From Actinoplanes aureus (lineage in GTDB: Bacteria > Actinomycetota > Actinomycetes > Mycobacteriales > Micromonosporaceae), in contig NZ_JADQTO010000026.1 in assembly GCF_015704865.1 (NCBI RefSeq), forward strand, positions 1 to 64,000: a stretch of 64,000 nucleotides of DNA, given 5' to 3'. The translations under genes and the position numbers were made by a program. Each line of letters starts with the position of its first letter. The first letter of the stretch is position 1. The notes under the pieces were generated by a model that was not told the DNA's origin, ran no database searches, and worked only from the letters and a program-made list of their open reading frames with translations. This document shows positions 56,811 to 64,000 of this stretch, piece after piece.

Positions 56811-58037
56811 TCAGGTGCGAAGTGCCGCGGTGAGCCCGGCGAGCAGGCGATCCACGTCGTCGGTGGTGCTGCCGAGGCCGAAACTGGCGCGCAGCAGGCC
56901 GGTGGATCCGGTGCCGCACGCGCCGCCGGTGGTGGCTCCGGTCAGCCGCCGGACCAGGGGGTGGGCGCAGAACTGGCCGGCCCGCACGCCGATGCCGTGT
57001 TCGCGGCCGAGGCGCTGGGCGATCCCGGCCGGGTCGTGTGCGGGCAGGTGCAGCGAGACGATGCCGACCCGGGGGTGGTCCGGGCCGAAGACGCTGACCT
57101 CGGTCGCCTCGGGCAGGTCGCGCAGCCCGTCGCGCAGCCGGGTGAGCAGGGCCTGTTCGTGCTGGTGCAGGGCGGTGCGGTCGGCGGTGATCAGGGCCGC
57201 GCAGACGGCGGCGAGGGCGACGGCGCCGAGCAGGTTCGGGGTGCCGCCCTCGTGCCGGGCGGGCCCGTGGGCCCAGGTCAGCTCGCCGGGTCGGTCACCG
57301 ACCGCGACGCTGGCGCCGCCGCCGGCGAGGTAGGGCGCGGCGGCGTCGAGCCAGTCGGTGCGGCCGGCGAGCACGCCGGCGCCGAACGGGGCGTACAGCT
57401 TGTGGCCGGAGAAGGCGAGGTAGTCGGCACCGAGTTCGGCGAGCGAGACCGGGTGGTGCGGGGCGAGCTGGGCGGCGTCGACGATGACGCGTACGCCGTA
57501 CGCGTGCGCCACGTCGGCCAGGCGCCGCACCGGCCACACCTCACCGGTCACGTTGCTCGCCCCGGTGACCGTGAGGACGGCCGGGCCGGTGTGCTCGCGC
57601 AGCGCGCGGTGCAGCGCCTCGACGGCCTCGTCCGGCGACGCCGGGGTGGGCAGGCGCAACACGTTCGGCCAGGGCAGCAGGTTGGCGTGGTGCTCGCCGT
57701 CGAAGCCGATGGTGGTGGTGCCCGGCGGCAGGGCTCGGGCGAGCAGGTTGAGCGCGTCGGTGGTGTTCCGGGTGAAGATCACGCCGTCGCCGGGTCGGGC
57801 GCCGACGAACTCGGCCACCACGTCGCGGGCCAGCTCGTACGCGACGGTGGACGCCTGGGAGCGTACCCCCGTGCCGCGATGGACGCTGCCGTAGCGCGGC
57901 AGCAGGTCGGCCACCGCATCGGCCGCGGCCTGCGCGCAGGGCGCCGACGCCGCGTAGTCCAGGTGCGCGAAGCGCACGGTCTCCCCGTGCGGAAGGGTGA
58001 CCTTGAGATCGTCGCCGATGATGTCGAGAGATGGCAT
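56811..58037 (-). CDS. class V (cysteine-desulfurase-like) PLP enzyme
   Basis: A 408-residue PLP enzyme of aminotransferase class V. RFAHLDYAASAPCA starts the fold, FTRNTTDALNLLAR and DAAQLAPHHPV are the cofactor-binding loops, SGHKLYAPFGAG holds the Schiff-base Lys (about 213), and HEGGTPN is typical of the SufS/IscS-related group. A SAM-IV-type riboswitch in the leader ties it to sulphur or methionine metabolism, so a desulfurase or lyase acting on a sulphur amino acid is likely. No SUF scaffold genes are adjacent. GTGGAGG precedes the ATG. Confidence 0.85.
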   Translation of the reverse strand: MPSLDIIGDDLKVTLPHGETVRFAHLDYAASAPCAQAAADAVADLLPRYGSVHRGTGVRSQASTVAYELARDVVAEFVGARPGDGVIFTRNTTDALNLLARALPPGTTTIGFDGEHHANLLPWPNVLRLPTPASPDEAVEALHRALREHTGPAVLTVTGASNVTGEVWPVRRLADVAHAYGVRVIVDAAQLAPHHPVSLAELGADYLAFSGHKLYAPFGAGVLAGRTDWLDAAAPYLAGGGASVAVGDRPGELTWAHGPARHEGGTPNLLGAVALAAVCAALITADRTALHQHEQALLTRLRDGLRDLPEATEVSVFGPDHPRVGIVSLHLPAHDPAGIAQRLGREHGIGVRAGQFCAHPLVRRLTGATTGGACGTGSTGLLRASFGLGSTTDDVDRLLAGLTAALRT

Positions 58038-58065
58038 GACCGCGCCTCCACGGGTTCGCCGTTTT

Positions 58066-58087
58066 GCCGGTGTCGGGCGACACCGGC
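58066..58087 (-). promoter_or_regulatory. hairpin between riboswitch and start codon
   Basis: GCCGGTGTCG pairs with CGACACCGGC around a 2-base loop, overlapping the 3' edge of the riboswitch. It is followed by AAAA on the transcript side rather than U residues, so it is more likely a translational expression platform than a terminator. Confidence 0.55.
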
Positions 58088-58169
58088 CCGGTCCTCACCC
58101 GGGGCACCCCATCGCGAACGCAAGGGTTGCCGGCCAGCAAGCCGGGGCTACGCGCTGGCACTCATGACC
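58084..58169 (-). ncRNA. SAM-IV-type riboswitch
   Basis: Read on the minus strand, GGTCATGAGTGCCAGCG opens the element and GGTGAGGACC closes it (P1 GGTC/GACC). GCCAGC pairs with GCTGGC (P2) around AGCCCCGGCT, GGCAACCC pairs with GGGGTGCC (P3), and the CCCGG of the P2 loop can form a pseudoknot with CCGGG at the 3' side. This arrangement and the primary sequence match the SAM-IV class of S-adenosylmethionine riboswitches found in actinomycetes. It lies in the leader of the class V PLP gene. Confidence 0.85.
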
Positions 58170-58215
58170 TGCCAGCAAGATAGCAGCCTGACTTGCCGCT
58201 GTAGTTTCTCATCGC

Positions 58216-59277
58216 ATGGAGGAACTGGTCGCGCCCGCGGTGGAACTGATCGGCATCCGCTCCACCGCGGACCGCCCGGACGACCTGCACCGCGCGCTCG
58301 GCCTGGTGCTGGAGCTGGTCGGTCCCGGCTTCGAGGTGCGCCGGTTCTCCTCCGGTGGCAAGCCCAGCGCGCTGGTCTCGGTCTCGGCCGGCGAACCGTC
58401 CGTGATCCTCAACGCCCATCTGGACGTCGTCCCCGGCGAACCCCATCAGTTCACCGCCCGCCGCGACGGCCACCTGCTGTACGGCCGGGGCGCCCACGAC
58501 ATGAAGTGCGCCGCCCTGGTGCTCGCCACGGTCTTCCGCGACCTGGCGCCGCGGCTGCCGTTCCCGATCGCGTTGCAGCTGGTCACCGACGAGGAGGTGG
58601 GCGGCTTCGACGGCACCGGGCACCAGGTGGCCCAGGGCGTCCGGGCCGGCTTCGTGATCATCGGTGAGCAGAGCAATCTGCGGATCGTCACCGAGTCCAA
58701 GGGCATCCTGCGGGTCCGGCTCACCGCCACCGGGCGCACCGCGCACGCCGCCTACCCCTGGCTCGGGTCGAACGCGCTTCTCGCGGTGACCGGCGCGATC
58801 GGCCGGCTGCTGGACCGGTATCCGGTGCCGGCGGCCGAGGAGTGGGTCACCACGGTGAACGTGGCCCGGATCGAGACCGGCAATCAGGCGGTGAACATGG
58901 TGCCCGCCGACGCGTGCGCCTGGCTGGACATCCGGTTCCCGTCTTCGGACAGCGAGCTGATCGCCGACCTGCACACGATCGCCGGTCCGGGTGTGCGAGT
59001 GCACGTCGACGCGGTGGGCGCGCCGCATCACGCCGACCCGGACAGTCGTGCGGTGCGGGCGCTGCGGCGGGCCGCCGAGTCGGTGGGGTACGACGCTTCA
59101 CCGCTGCGCAAGCACGGCTCGGCGGACGGCCGGTTCTACTCGGCGCACGGTGTGGACGCGGTGATCTTCGGGCCGGGCGGGGACGGCCAGCACGGGCCGG
59201 CCGAGTACGTGGACCTGCGGACGTTACGGCCGTACCACGACGCGCTGACCGGGTTCCTGCGTTCCCTCGCCCAGTAG
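58216..59277 (+). CDS. M20-family metallopeptidase (ArgE/DapE type)
   Basis: A 353-residue cytoplasmic zinc peptidase: NAHLDVVPG (first metal ligand), YGRGAHDMKC (bridging Asp), TDEEVGG (catalytic Glu), HAAYP in the dimer domain and FGPGGDGQHGPAEYV at the end. The residues and spacing fit the M20 A/ArgE-DapE group, which removes acyl groups from amino acids or cleaves small peptides. It is divergent from the PLP enzyme gene; their promoters share about 45 bases. Its last 54 bases overlap the convergent HD gene. Confidence 0.9.
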   Translation: MEELVAPAVELIGIRSTADRPDDLHRALGLVLELVGPGFEVRRFSSGGKPSALVSVSAGEPSVILNAHLDVVPGEPHQFTARRDGHLLYGRGAHDMKCAALVLATVFRDLAPRLPFPIALQLVTDEEVGGFDGTGHQVAQGVRAGFVIIGEQSNLRIVTESKGILRVRLTATGRTAHAAYPWLGSNALLAVTGAIGRLLDRYPVPAAEEWVTTVNVARIETGNQAVNMVPADACAWLDIRFPSSDSELIADLHTIAGPGVRVHVDAVGAPHHADPDSRAVRALRRAAESVGYDASPLRKHGSADGRFYSAHGVDAVIFGPGGDGQHGPAEYVDLRTLRPYHDALTGFLRSLAQ

Positions 59278-59814
59278 CGCCCCGACCCGGGCGGCGATGG
59301 CACGCAGGTGAGGGCCGCGGTCCGCGTCGACCAGGGCGTTCAGTGAGCAGGGGCCGTGGCGGTGCAGCATCTCGGCGTACCGCTGCTCGGTGCCGACCCG
59401 GTCGCCGCGCGGGCCGACCGTCTGGTCGGCGTAGGTGAGGGCGTCGGCCAGCAGGCTGTGCTCGTCGGGGAAGGCGGCCAGCTCGCCGGCGAGACCGCGG
59501 GCGGCGGCGACGAACCGCGCGCCGGAGTGGTGGGCGACCAGGCCGGCGACGCGGGCCGGCCAGCCCTCGGCGGTCAGGTGGGCGGCGCCGTCGAGCGGGT
59601 GGAAACCGGTGTGGGCGATCGGTTTGGCGTACCCGATGTCGTGCAGCCAGGCCGCCGCGACCAGCACGTCCGGGTCCAGGCCGAGCCGGTCGGCGAGGCC
59701 GGCGGCGCGTTCGGCGACGCCGGCGCTGTGCCGCCACCGGTCGCCGCTGTCGCCCAGCAGGGATTCGGCGAGGTGTCGTGCGGCAGCGGCCCGGGTGAGC
59801 AGCAGGGCGGTCAT
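59224..59814 (-). CDS. HD-domain phosphohydrolase-like protein
   Basis: A 196-residue HD-domain protein: RHSAGVAERA, WLHDIGYAK (HD pair), HPLDGA and VAHHSGA are the metal-binding positions of the family. A small-molecule or nucleotide phosphohydrolase role is likely. Actinomycete members are usually annotated only as HD-domain proteins. Its 3' end overlaps the coding 3' end of the M20 peptidase by 54 bases on the opposite strand, so read-through of either gene would make antisense RNA to the other. Confidence 0.8.
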   Translation of the reverse strand: MTALLLTRAAAARHLAESLLGDSGDRWRHSAGVAERAAGLADRLGLDPDVLVAAAWLHDIGYAKPIAHTGFHPLDGAAHLTAEGWPARVAGLVAHHSGARFVAAARGLAGELAAFPDEHSLLADALTYADQTVGPRGDRVGTEQRYAEMLHRHGPCSLNALVDADRGPHLRAIAARVGALLGEGTQEPGQRVVVRP

Positions 59815-59986
59815 GGCCGAAGGCTAGACCGGCCTCGGTGAACGGCGGACGAACGCGCGATGGCCGGTCATTGAATCCACCGCAGGCATGGGCTTCGCGA
59901 TCATGCTGGCCGTTCGGACGATGTGCGGCAGCCCGAACGTTTGCTTCCCTCTATGGGCTCCCGGTCACCGACGATAGGTCCGACAA

Positions 59987-61609
59987 ATGAATGACACGCC
60001 CAAGCCCGGGCGTCACCGGCTCCATCCCCGCCGGCTCTTCAGGTACCGGAAGCGACTACTGGGCGTGTTCGTCGCCGCACTGTGCGTCGCTCCGCTCGCC
60101 CTGGTGAACGGGAACGCGACCGCGGCAACCGCGCTGCCGCCGCAGCCGGGCAACTTCCGGGGGTACGCGTTCGACGCGTGCACCGCCCCGTCGAGCGACG
60201 CGATGAAGGCCTGGCTCAAGTCGCCGTACCGGGCGATCGGCATCTACTTCGGCGGTGTCGCCCGGGGCTGCACCCAGGCGAACCTGACCGCGGCCTGGGT
60301 GAAGGAGCAGATCAGCCGCGGCTGGCGGCTGATCCCGATCTACGTGGGCCCGCAGGCGACGTGCACCACGGTCACGAAGAAGCACTTCATCGACAACGCG
60401 CGGGCCGGGGCGCAGGGCCGGGCCACCGCGGACGACGCGGTCACCCAGGCCAAGAAGCTCGGCCTGTCGCCGGAGAGCGTGCTGGTCTACGACATGGAGG
60501 CGTACCGGTCAAGCGACGCCGCCTGCAAGGCCGGGGTGCTGGCGTTCATGCACGCCTGGACCGCGCGGCTGCACGACCACGGTTACTTCTCCGGCTTCTA
60601 CAGCAGCACCGGTTCCGGCGTCGCCGACCAGGTGGCGGTCTACAACAAGGCCGGCTACGCGCGGCCCGACTATGTGGACTTCGCCCGCTGGGACAACAAG
60701 GTCACGGTCGCCGACAAGGCGATCCCGGCGGCGTACTGGATGCCGCAGCGGCGGATGAAGCAGTACGGCGGCCCGCACAAGGAGACCTGGGACGGGCACA
60801 CCATCAACATCGACAGCAACTACGTGGACTTCGCCCGGCTGCCCTCGGCCAAGCTCGGCGACTGGACCCGGAACGGCTGGTCGGACGTGCTGGCGCGGAC
60901 CAAGAGCACGGGCAACCTGTACACCTACCCGGGCAACGGCACGGTCGTCACCGAGGGCGCCCGCACGAAGGTCGCCGGCGGGTTCAGCAGCGCGAACGCG
61001 ATCGTGCGGATGGACCTCAACCGCGACGGCATGCAGGACGTGATCACCCGTACCGGTTCCGGGGCGATGTATTTCCACCCCGGCCGCAGCACCGGCAAGG
61101 CCGGCTCGCGCACCAAGATCTACAGCAACATGAAGCACCTGCGGGAGATCACCGCGATCGGCGACTTCAACCGGGACGGCTACCCGGACATGCTGGCCTC
61201 ACAGACCAGCAACGGCAACGTCTACCTGTACCCGGGCAAGAAGGGCGCCAAGTTCGGCACGCGCAAGCTGCTGGCGAAGGGCAACTGGAACAACCGCAGC
61301 GAGTTCACCGGGGCCGGCGACTTCAACCGGGACGGCTACCAGGACCTGGTGGTGAAGCTGAACAGCACCGGCGACCTGTACCTGTACCCGGGCAAGTCGG
61401 GCGGCTTCAAGACCCGCGTCAAGATCGGCTCGGGCCGGGGTCTGCGGGACGTGACCGGCATCGGCGACTTCGACCGGGACGGCTTCACCGACCTGGTCGC
61501 CGTGCACGCCTCCACCGGCTATCTGATGCTGCTGCGCGGCAACGGCAAGATCATTGCCACCAGCGTGCGCATTTCCACCGGCTACAAGGGCCGCACGCCG
61601 CTGTTCTAG
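59987..61609 (+). CDS. secreted DUF1906 glycoside-hydrolase-like protein with FG-GAP repeats
   Basis: A 540-residue exported protein. A long basic N-region precedes the signal helix (LLGVFVAALCVAPLALVNG). Residues about 55-285 form a DUF1906/GH25-like barrel (GYAFDACTAPSSDAMKAWLK; IYVGPQATC; VLVYDMEAYRSSDAACKAG; FSGFYSSTGSG), with an Asp-x-Glu pair as in lysozyme-like barrels. The remainder is a propeller of FG-GAP/VCBS repeats (DFNRDGYPDMLA, DFNRDGYQDLVV, DFDRDGFTDLVA). It probably acts on peptidoglycan or another surface glycan. A strong terminator follows within element A copy 7. Confidence 0.8.
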   Translation: MNDTPKPGRHRLHPRRLFRYRKRLLGVFVAALCVAPLALVNGNATAATALPPQPGNFRGYAFDACTAPSSDAMKAWLKSPYRAIGIYFGGVARGCTQANLTAAWVKEQISRGWRLIPIYVGPQATCTTVTKKHFIDNARAGAQGRATADDAVTQAKKLGLSPESVLVYDMEAYRSSDAACKAGVLAFMHAWTARLHDHGYFSGFYSSTGSGVADQVAVYNKAGYARPDYVDFARWDNKVTVADKAIPAAYWMPQRRMKQYGGPHKETWDGHTINIDSNYVDFARLPSAKLGDWTRNGWSDVLARTKSTGNLYTYPGNGTVVTEGARTKVAGGFSSANAIVRMDLNRDGMQDVITRTGSGAMYFHPGRSTGKAGSRTKIYSNMKHLREITAIGDFNRDGYPDMLASQTSNGNVYLYPGKKGAKFGTRKLLAKGNWNNRSEFTGAGDFNRDGYQDLVVKLNSTGDLYLYPGKSGGFKTRVKIGSGRGLRDVTGIGDFDRDGFTDLVAVHASTGYLMLLRGNGKIIATSVRISTGYKGRTPLF

Positions 61610-61612
61610 ATC

Positions 61613-61725
61613 GGTACGCGTAAACGGCCGTCCGCTTCGAGCGGACGGCCGTTTCGTTTTCCCCGTCCCCGCTTTCGCACGCGGGCACGTCGGTTCGGCG
61701 CGCCCCAGCGCGACCGCCGGGAAAC
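61613..61725 (+). repeat. element A, copy 7, carrying a terminator
   Basis: Starts GGTACGCGTAAACGGCCGTC 4 bases after the DUF1906 stop and ends GCGCGACCGCCGGGAAAC. Unlike other copies it contains a perfect hairpin (61622-61654). Confidence 0.8.
61622..61654 (+). terminator. intrinsic-type terminator inside element A
   Basis: AAACGGCCGTCCGCT pairs perfectly with AGCGGACGGCCGTTT around a TCG loop and is followed by CGTTTTCC. It ends the DUF1906 transcript and may also serve the convergent xylanase gene. Confidence 0.85.
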
Positions 61726-61749
61726 GCCGGCCGGTCACGCCGGCGGCGA

Positions 61750-62853
61750 TCACCGGGCTTGGCGCAGCCCCTCGAGCAGGGCGTAGTAGGCCGGCTTGCG
61801 GCTGAAGTCGTCCCACATCACCGTCGCGGCGCCCTCGGACGGGAAGAACACCGGCACCCACGAGTACTTGTCGGTGAAGCCCCAGATGGTGAACGAGTTG
61901 CAGTCGTCGACGGCCAGACAGGCGTCCAGGACGGTCCGGTAGTAGCGGGCCTGGGTCTGCAGCTGCTCGGCGGTCGGCACGCCGCCCTCGGGCAGGTCCA
62001 TCCGCACGTCCAGCTCGGTGATCGCGGTGTAGAGGCCGAGGTCGTCGAAGCGCTGCAGGACGCTCGCCAGCTGGTCCGGCGCGCCGTAGCGCATCGACAG
62101 GTGCGCCTGGGAGGCGAAACCGTGCAGCGGCACCCGGGCCGCGAGCAGCTCCTTGGCCAGGGCTTCGTACGCGTCCACCTTGGCACCCGGCCAGTCGACG
62201 CCGTAGTCGTTGAGGAACAGCTGCGCCTTCGGGTCGGCCTGGTGCGCCCAGCGGAACGCGTCGGCCACGATGCCGGGGCCGAGCTCGCGGATGAAGATGT
62301 TCTCCTGCCGGTACTCACCGTTCTCGTTGAAGATCTCGTTGGCCACGTCCCACTGGTGGATCTGCCCGCGGTAGCGGCCGACCACGGTGTAGATGTGGCT
62401 CTTCAGGATGGAGCGCAGCTCGGCCTTGGTGAAGGTGCCCTCGTTGAGCCAGGCCGGGTTCTGGCTGTGCCAGAGCAGAGTGTGCCCGCGCACGGCCTGC
62501 CCGTTCTGCCGGGCGAAGCGGACGATCGCGTCGGCCGCGCCGAAGTTGTACCGGTGCCGCTCGGGGTGGATGAACTCCCACTTCATCTGGTTCTCCGGCG
62601 AGACCGAGCTGAACTCGCGGGCCAGGACCTTGCGGTAGGGCTTGTCGTGGAAGAACGGGTCGGGATAGGGCTGGTCGACGTGGTGGCCGCCGCCGGCGAC
62701 CGCCGTGCCGATCCGCAAGTCTCGGGGTGCGGCCGAACGTAGTGTCTTGCCGTCGTGCCGGTCACCCGCACTGGCCGGCGCGGCCGGGCCCACGATCGCG
62801 AGCAGTGCCGAGGTGGCGAGGACGGCCACGGCGGCACGGGAGGTCTTTCTCAA
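61750..62853 (-). CDS. secreted endo-1,4-beta-xylanase, GH10
   Basis: A 367-residue exported xylanase. The TTG at 62853 is taken as the start because AAGGAG lies 6 bases upstream and because it gives a normal signal peptide (RKTSRAAVAVLATSALLAIV). WDVANEIF holds the acid/base Glu (about 173) and TAITELDVRM the nucleophile Glu (about 280); RGHTLLWHSQNP and WGFTDKYSWVP are other GH10 landmarks. It cleaves xylan backbones outside the cell. There is no carbohydrate-binding module. Confidence 0.9.
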   Translation of the reverse strand: MRKTSRAAVAVLATSALLAIVGPAAPASAGDRHDGKTLRSAAPRDLRIGTAVAGGGHHVDQPYPDPFFHDKPYRKVLAREFSSVSPENQMKWEFIHPERHRYNFGAADAIVRFARQNGQAVRGHTLLWHSQNPAWLNEGTFTKAELRSILKSHIYTVVGRYRGQIHQWDVANEIFNENGEYRQENIFIRELGPGIVADAFRWAHQADPKAQLFLNDYGVDWPGAKVDAYEALAKELLAARVPLHGFASQAHLSMRYGAPDQLASVLQRFDDLGLYTAITELDVRMDLPEGGVPTAEQLQTQARYYRTVLDACLAVDDCNSFTIWGFTDKYSWVPVFFPSEGAATVMWDDFSRKPAYYALLEGLRQAR

Positions 62854-62882
62854 CGTGACTCCTTCGAGGGAGACGAAGCGCG

Positions 62883-62909
62883 TAACTTTCGGTGGTCCCT
62901 CGTAAGTTA
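62883..62909. promoter_or_regulatory. inverted repeat upstream of the xylanase gene
   Basis: TAACTT (62883-62888) and AAGTTA (62904-62909) are complementary arms separated by 15 bases, 29 bases before the TTG start. The position suits an operator; the binding protein is unknown. Confidence 0.35.
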
Positions 62910-62928
62910 TGCGGAGCACCGATGCCCG

Positions 62929-64000
62929 TCAATGAGGCAGCGTGAAGAGGAACGCTGTTCCGCCGCCCGGGTTGTCCTCGACCCGGATCGCGCCGCCGTG
63001 CCGTTCGACGATCCGCAGGCAGGTGGACAGGCCGATGCCGTGCCCCTTGGCCGGTGCGTCGTCGAGCCGGGTGAACATGTCGAAAACCCGGTCGCGCTGC
63101 TCGGCCGGGATGCCGAGCCCGTTGTCGGCGACCCGGATCTCGTCGCCGGCGGCGGTGACGGTGATCCGGCAGGGACGCTCGGGATGCCGGTACTTGACCG
63201 CGTTGCCGACCAGGTTCTGCAGCAACTGACGGGCCAGCACCGGGTCGCAGGAGACGACCGGGAGCGGTTCGGGCGCGCTGACCAGGGCGGCCGCCTCGTC
63301 GATCGCCTCGCGCAGGTCGGCCAGCACTTGATCGAGGATCTCGCCGAGGTCGACCCGGGACAGGCGTACCGGGGCGCTGCCGGCCTGGGCGTACCCGAGC
63401 AGCGAGCGGATCAGGTCGCGCATCCGGGTCACCGCCCGGCCCGCCGCGCCCACCCACTGCCGGGCGTCGCCGGTGACCGCGTCCTCCAGCAGCTCCAGGT
63501 AGCCGCCGACCGCGCCGAGCGGGGCGACCAGGTCGTGGCTGACCGCACCGGCGAAGTTGCTCAGGTCGGCGTTGGAGCGGCGCAGTTCCTCGTTCGCCCG
63601 GGCCAGTTCACGGCGGGCCTGTTCGATCGCCCGCTGCTGGATCCGGTCGCCGGTCACGTCGTTCATCGCGACGACGGCGCCCATCGGGGAGCCGTCCGCC
63701 GCGACCAGGGCGCGGCCCCCGGCGCTGACGTGCACCGGGTCGCCGGTAGTCCGCTTGATGATCAACTCGGCGTCGGTGACGACCCCCTCCCGCAGGGCGC
63801 GCAGCAGCGGGACCCGGTCCGGGCTCAGCAGGGTGACGCCGTCGGTCTCGTACAGGTGGTACCGGTCGGAGAAGTCCCACGGGTCGACGCTCGGATCCGC
63901 GTCCAGCCCGTGCCAGTCCCGGGCGGCCCGGTTGAACAGGATGAGCCGGCCCTGCTCGTCGCAGGCCACCACGGCCACGTCGATGGTTTCCAGCAGGGTG
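62929..64000 (-). CDS. PAS-containing sensor histidine kinase (5' end beyond window)
   Basis: At least 357 residues are present; the frame stays open to the window edge (LLETIDVAVVACDEQGRLIL starts a PAS domain). A PAS domain is followed by a coiled-coil linker (RRELARANEELRRSNADLSN), HisKA with the phospho-His in AGAVSHDLVAPLG, and an HATPase (NLVGNAVKYRHPERP; IRVADNGLGIPAEQRDRVFD; GHGIGLSTCLRIVERHGG). No receiver domain follows. It ends next to the xylanase promoter region. Soluble or membrane nature cannot be told without the missing N-terminus. Confidence 0.85.
   Translation of the reverse strand, partial: TLLETIDVAVVACDEQGRLILFNRAARDWHGLDADPSVDPWDFSDRYHLYETDGVTLLSPDRVPLLRALREGVVTDAELIIKRTTGDPVHVSAGGRALVAADGSPMGAVVAMNDVTGDRIQQRAIEQARRELARANEELRRSNADLSNFAGAVSHDLVAPLGAVGGYLELLEDAVTGDARQWVGAAGRAVTRMRDLIRSLLGYAQAGSAPVRLSRVDLGEILDQVLADLREAIDEAAALVSAPEPLPVVSCDPVLARQLLQNLVGNAVKYRHPERPCRITVTAAGDEIRVADNGLGIPAEQRDRVFDMFTRLDDAPAKGHGIGLSTCLRIVERHGGAIRVEDNPGGGTAFLFTLPH

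Noticed and set aside
53296..56919. Open frame of more than 1200 codons on the minus strand across the WD40 and GGDEF-EAL genes
   Set aside because: It is out of frame with the clear GGDEF and EAL motifs and is low-complexity Arg/Ala/Gly sequence.
58066..58087. Hairpin downstream of the riboswitch as an intrinsic terminator
   Set aside because: The transcript continues with AAAA instead of a U tract, so translational control fits better.
55941..58667. Open frame of about 900 codons on the plus strand opposite the GGDEF-EAL and PLP enzyme genes
   Set aside because: No recognisable domain; it runs through the SAM-IV-type riboswitch region and two supported genes.

Overview
This window is very G+C-rich bacterial DNA with actinomycete hallmarks: many GTG and TTG starts, ATGA, GTGA and TGATG stop/start overlaps, a SAM-IV-type riboswitch, ECF sigma plus CU044_5270-type pairs, two DUF574-type methyltransferases, F420-linked oxidoreductase families, STAS and HATPase signalling proteins, ricin-B lectin, GH10, GH78 and GH92 enzymes. 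Gene content and protein style suggest a member of the Micromonosporaceae, perhaps Actinoplanes. That is an inference from family content, not a species call. No rRNA, tRNA, CRISPR array, prophage or intact insertion sequence was seen.

Layout. 1-470: the end of an unidentified gene and a gamma-glutamylcyclotransferase-like gene. 478-1091: composite repeat copy 1. 1100-9376: a Tat-exported M20 hydrolase, a GT1 glycosyltransferase, an ECF sigma operon, an F420-type reductase with a macro-domain protein, a duplicated-motif micro-protein, a Trp-rich membrane protein, and a HEAT-repeat protein behind an exact CebR-type operator. 9377-10452: dispersed repeats around a broken DUF6082-like gene. 10453-16801: a secreted tripeptidyl-peptidase-type hydrolase, a methyltransferase, a CHASE4 hybrid histidine kinase overlapped by a transposase remnant, and a secreted LamG-like protein. 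16854-18119: composite repeat copy 2, inverted relative to copy 1. 18119-28367: an M14 carboxypeptidase, then an acyl-CoA locus (TetR and acyl-CoA dehydrogenase divergent from an unusual SRPBCC-thiolase-crotonase fusion and an acyl-CoA ligase), SDR, DUF998 and FBP genes. 28378-31731: a tightly coupled LuxR/LuxR/secreted Cys-rich protein operon and a ricin lectin. 31777-39519: a rhamnoside uptake and hydrolysis operon with a divergent AraC regulator, plus a methyltransferase. 39581-48631: an EgtA-like pseudoenzyme candidate, two STAS/HATPase modules, LLM oxidoreductase, GAF, nucleotidyltransferase and P-loop kinase genes, and an ArsR-AHSA1 pair. 48683-56744: a GT4 plus GH92 pair, a membrane protein, a WD40 protein and a GGDEF-EAL protein. 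56811-64000: a class V PLP enzyme under a SAM-IV-type riboswitch, an M20 peptidase, an HD protein, a secreted DUF1906-FG-GAP protein, a GH10 xylanase and a truncated PAS histidine kinase.

How things work together. The rhamnosidase operon (GH78, binding lipoprotein, two permeases, no ATPase) with its AraC regulator is a complete import and degradation unit apart from a shared ATPase. The acyl-CoA locus shares a divergent control region carrying two matching 23-bp operator-like sites, so the TetR protein probably controls both arms. The ArsR-AHSA1 pair has two identically spaced 20-bp dyads flanking a good promoter.

The most unusual feature is non-coding. A ~100-bp element (element A; core GGGGTACGCGT, far end GCGCGACCGCCGGGAAAC) lies just after the stop codons of six genes, always in the same direction relative to the gene, and a seventh gene end carries only the core. 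A second hairpin-rich ~120-bp element (element B) occurs three times, twice touching a stop codon. A larger composite (element A, ~65-bp minisatellite, 55-nt hairpin block, GCCGG-rich tract) occurs twice in inverted orientation about 16 kb apart. I do not recognise these as a named repeat family.
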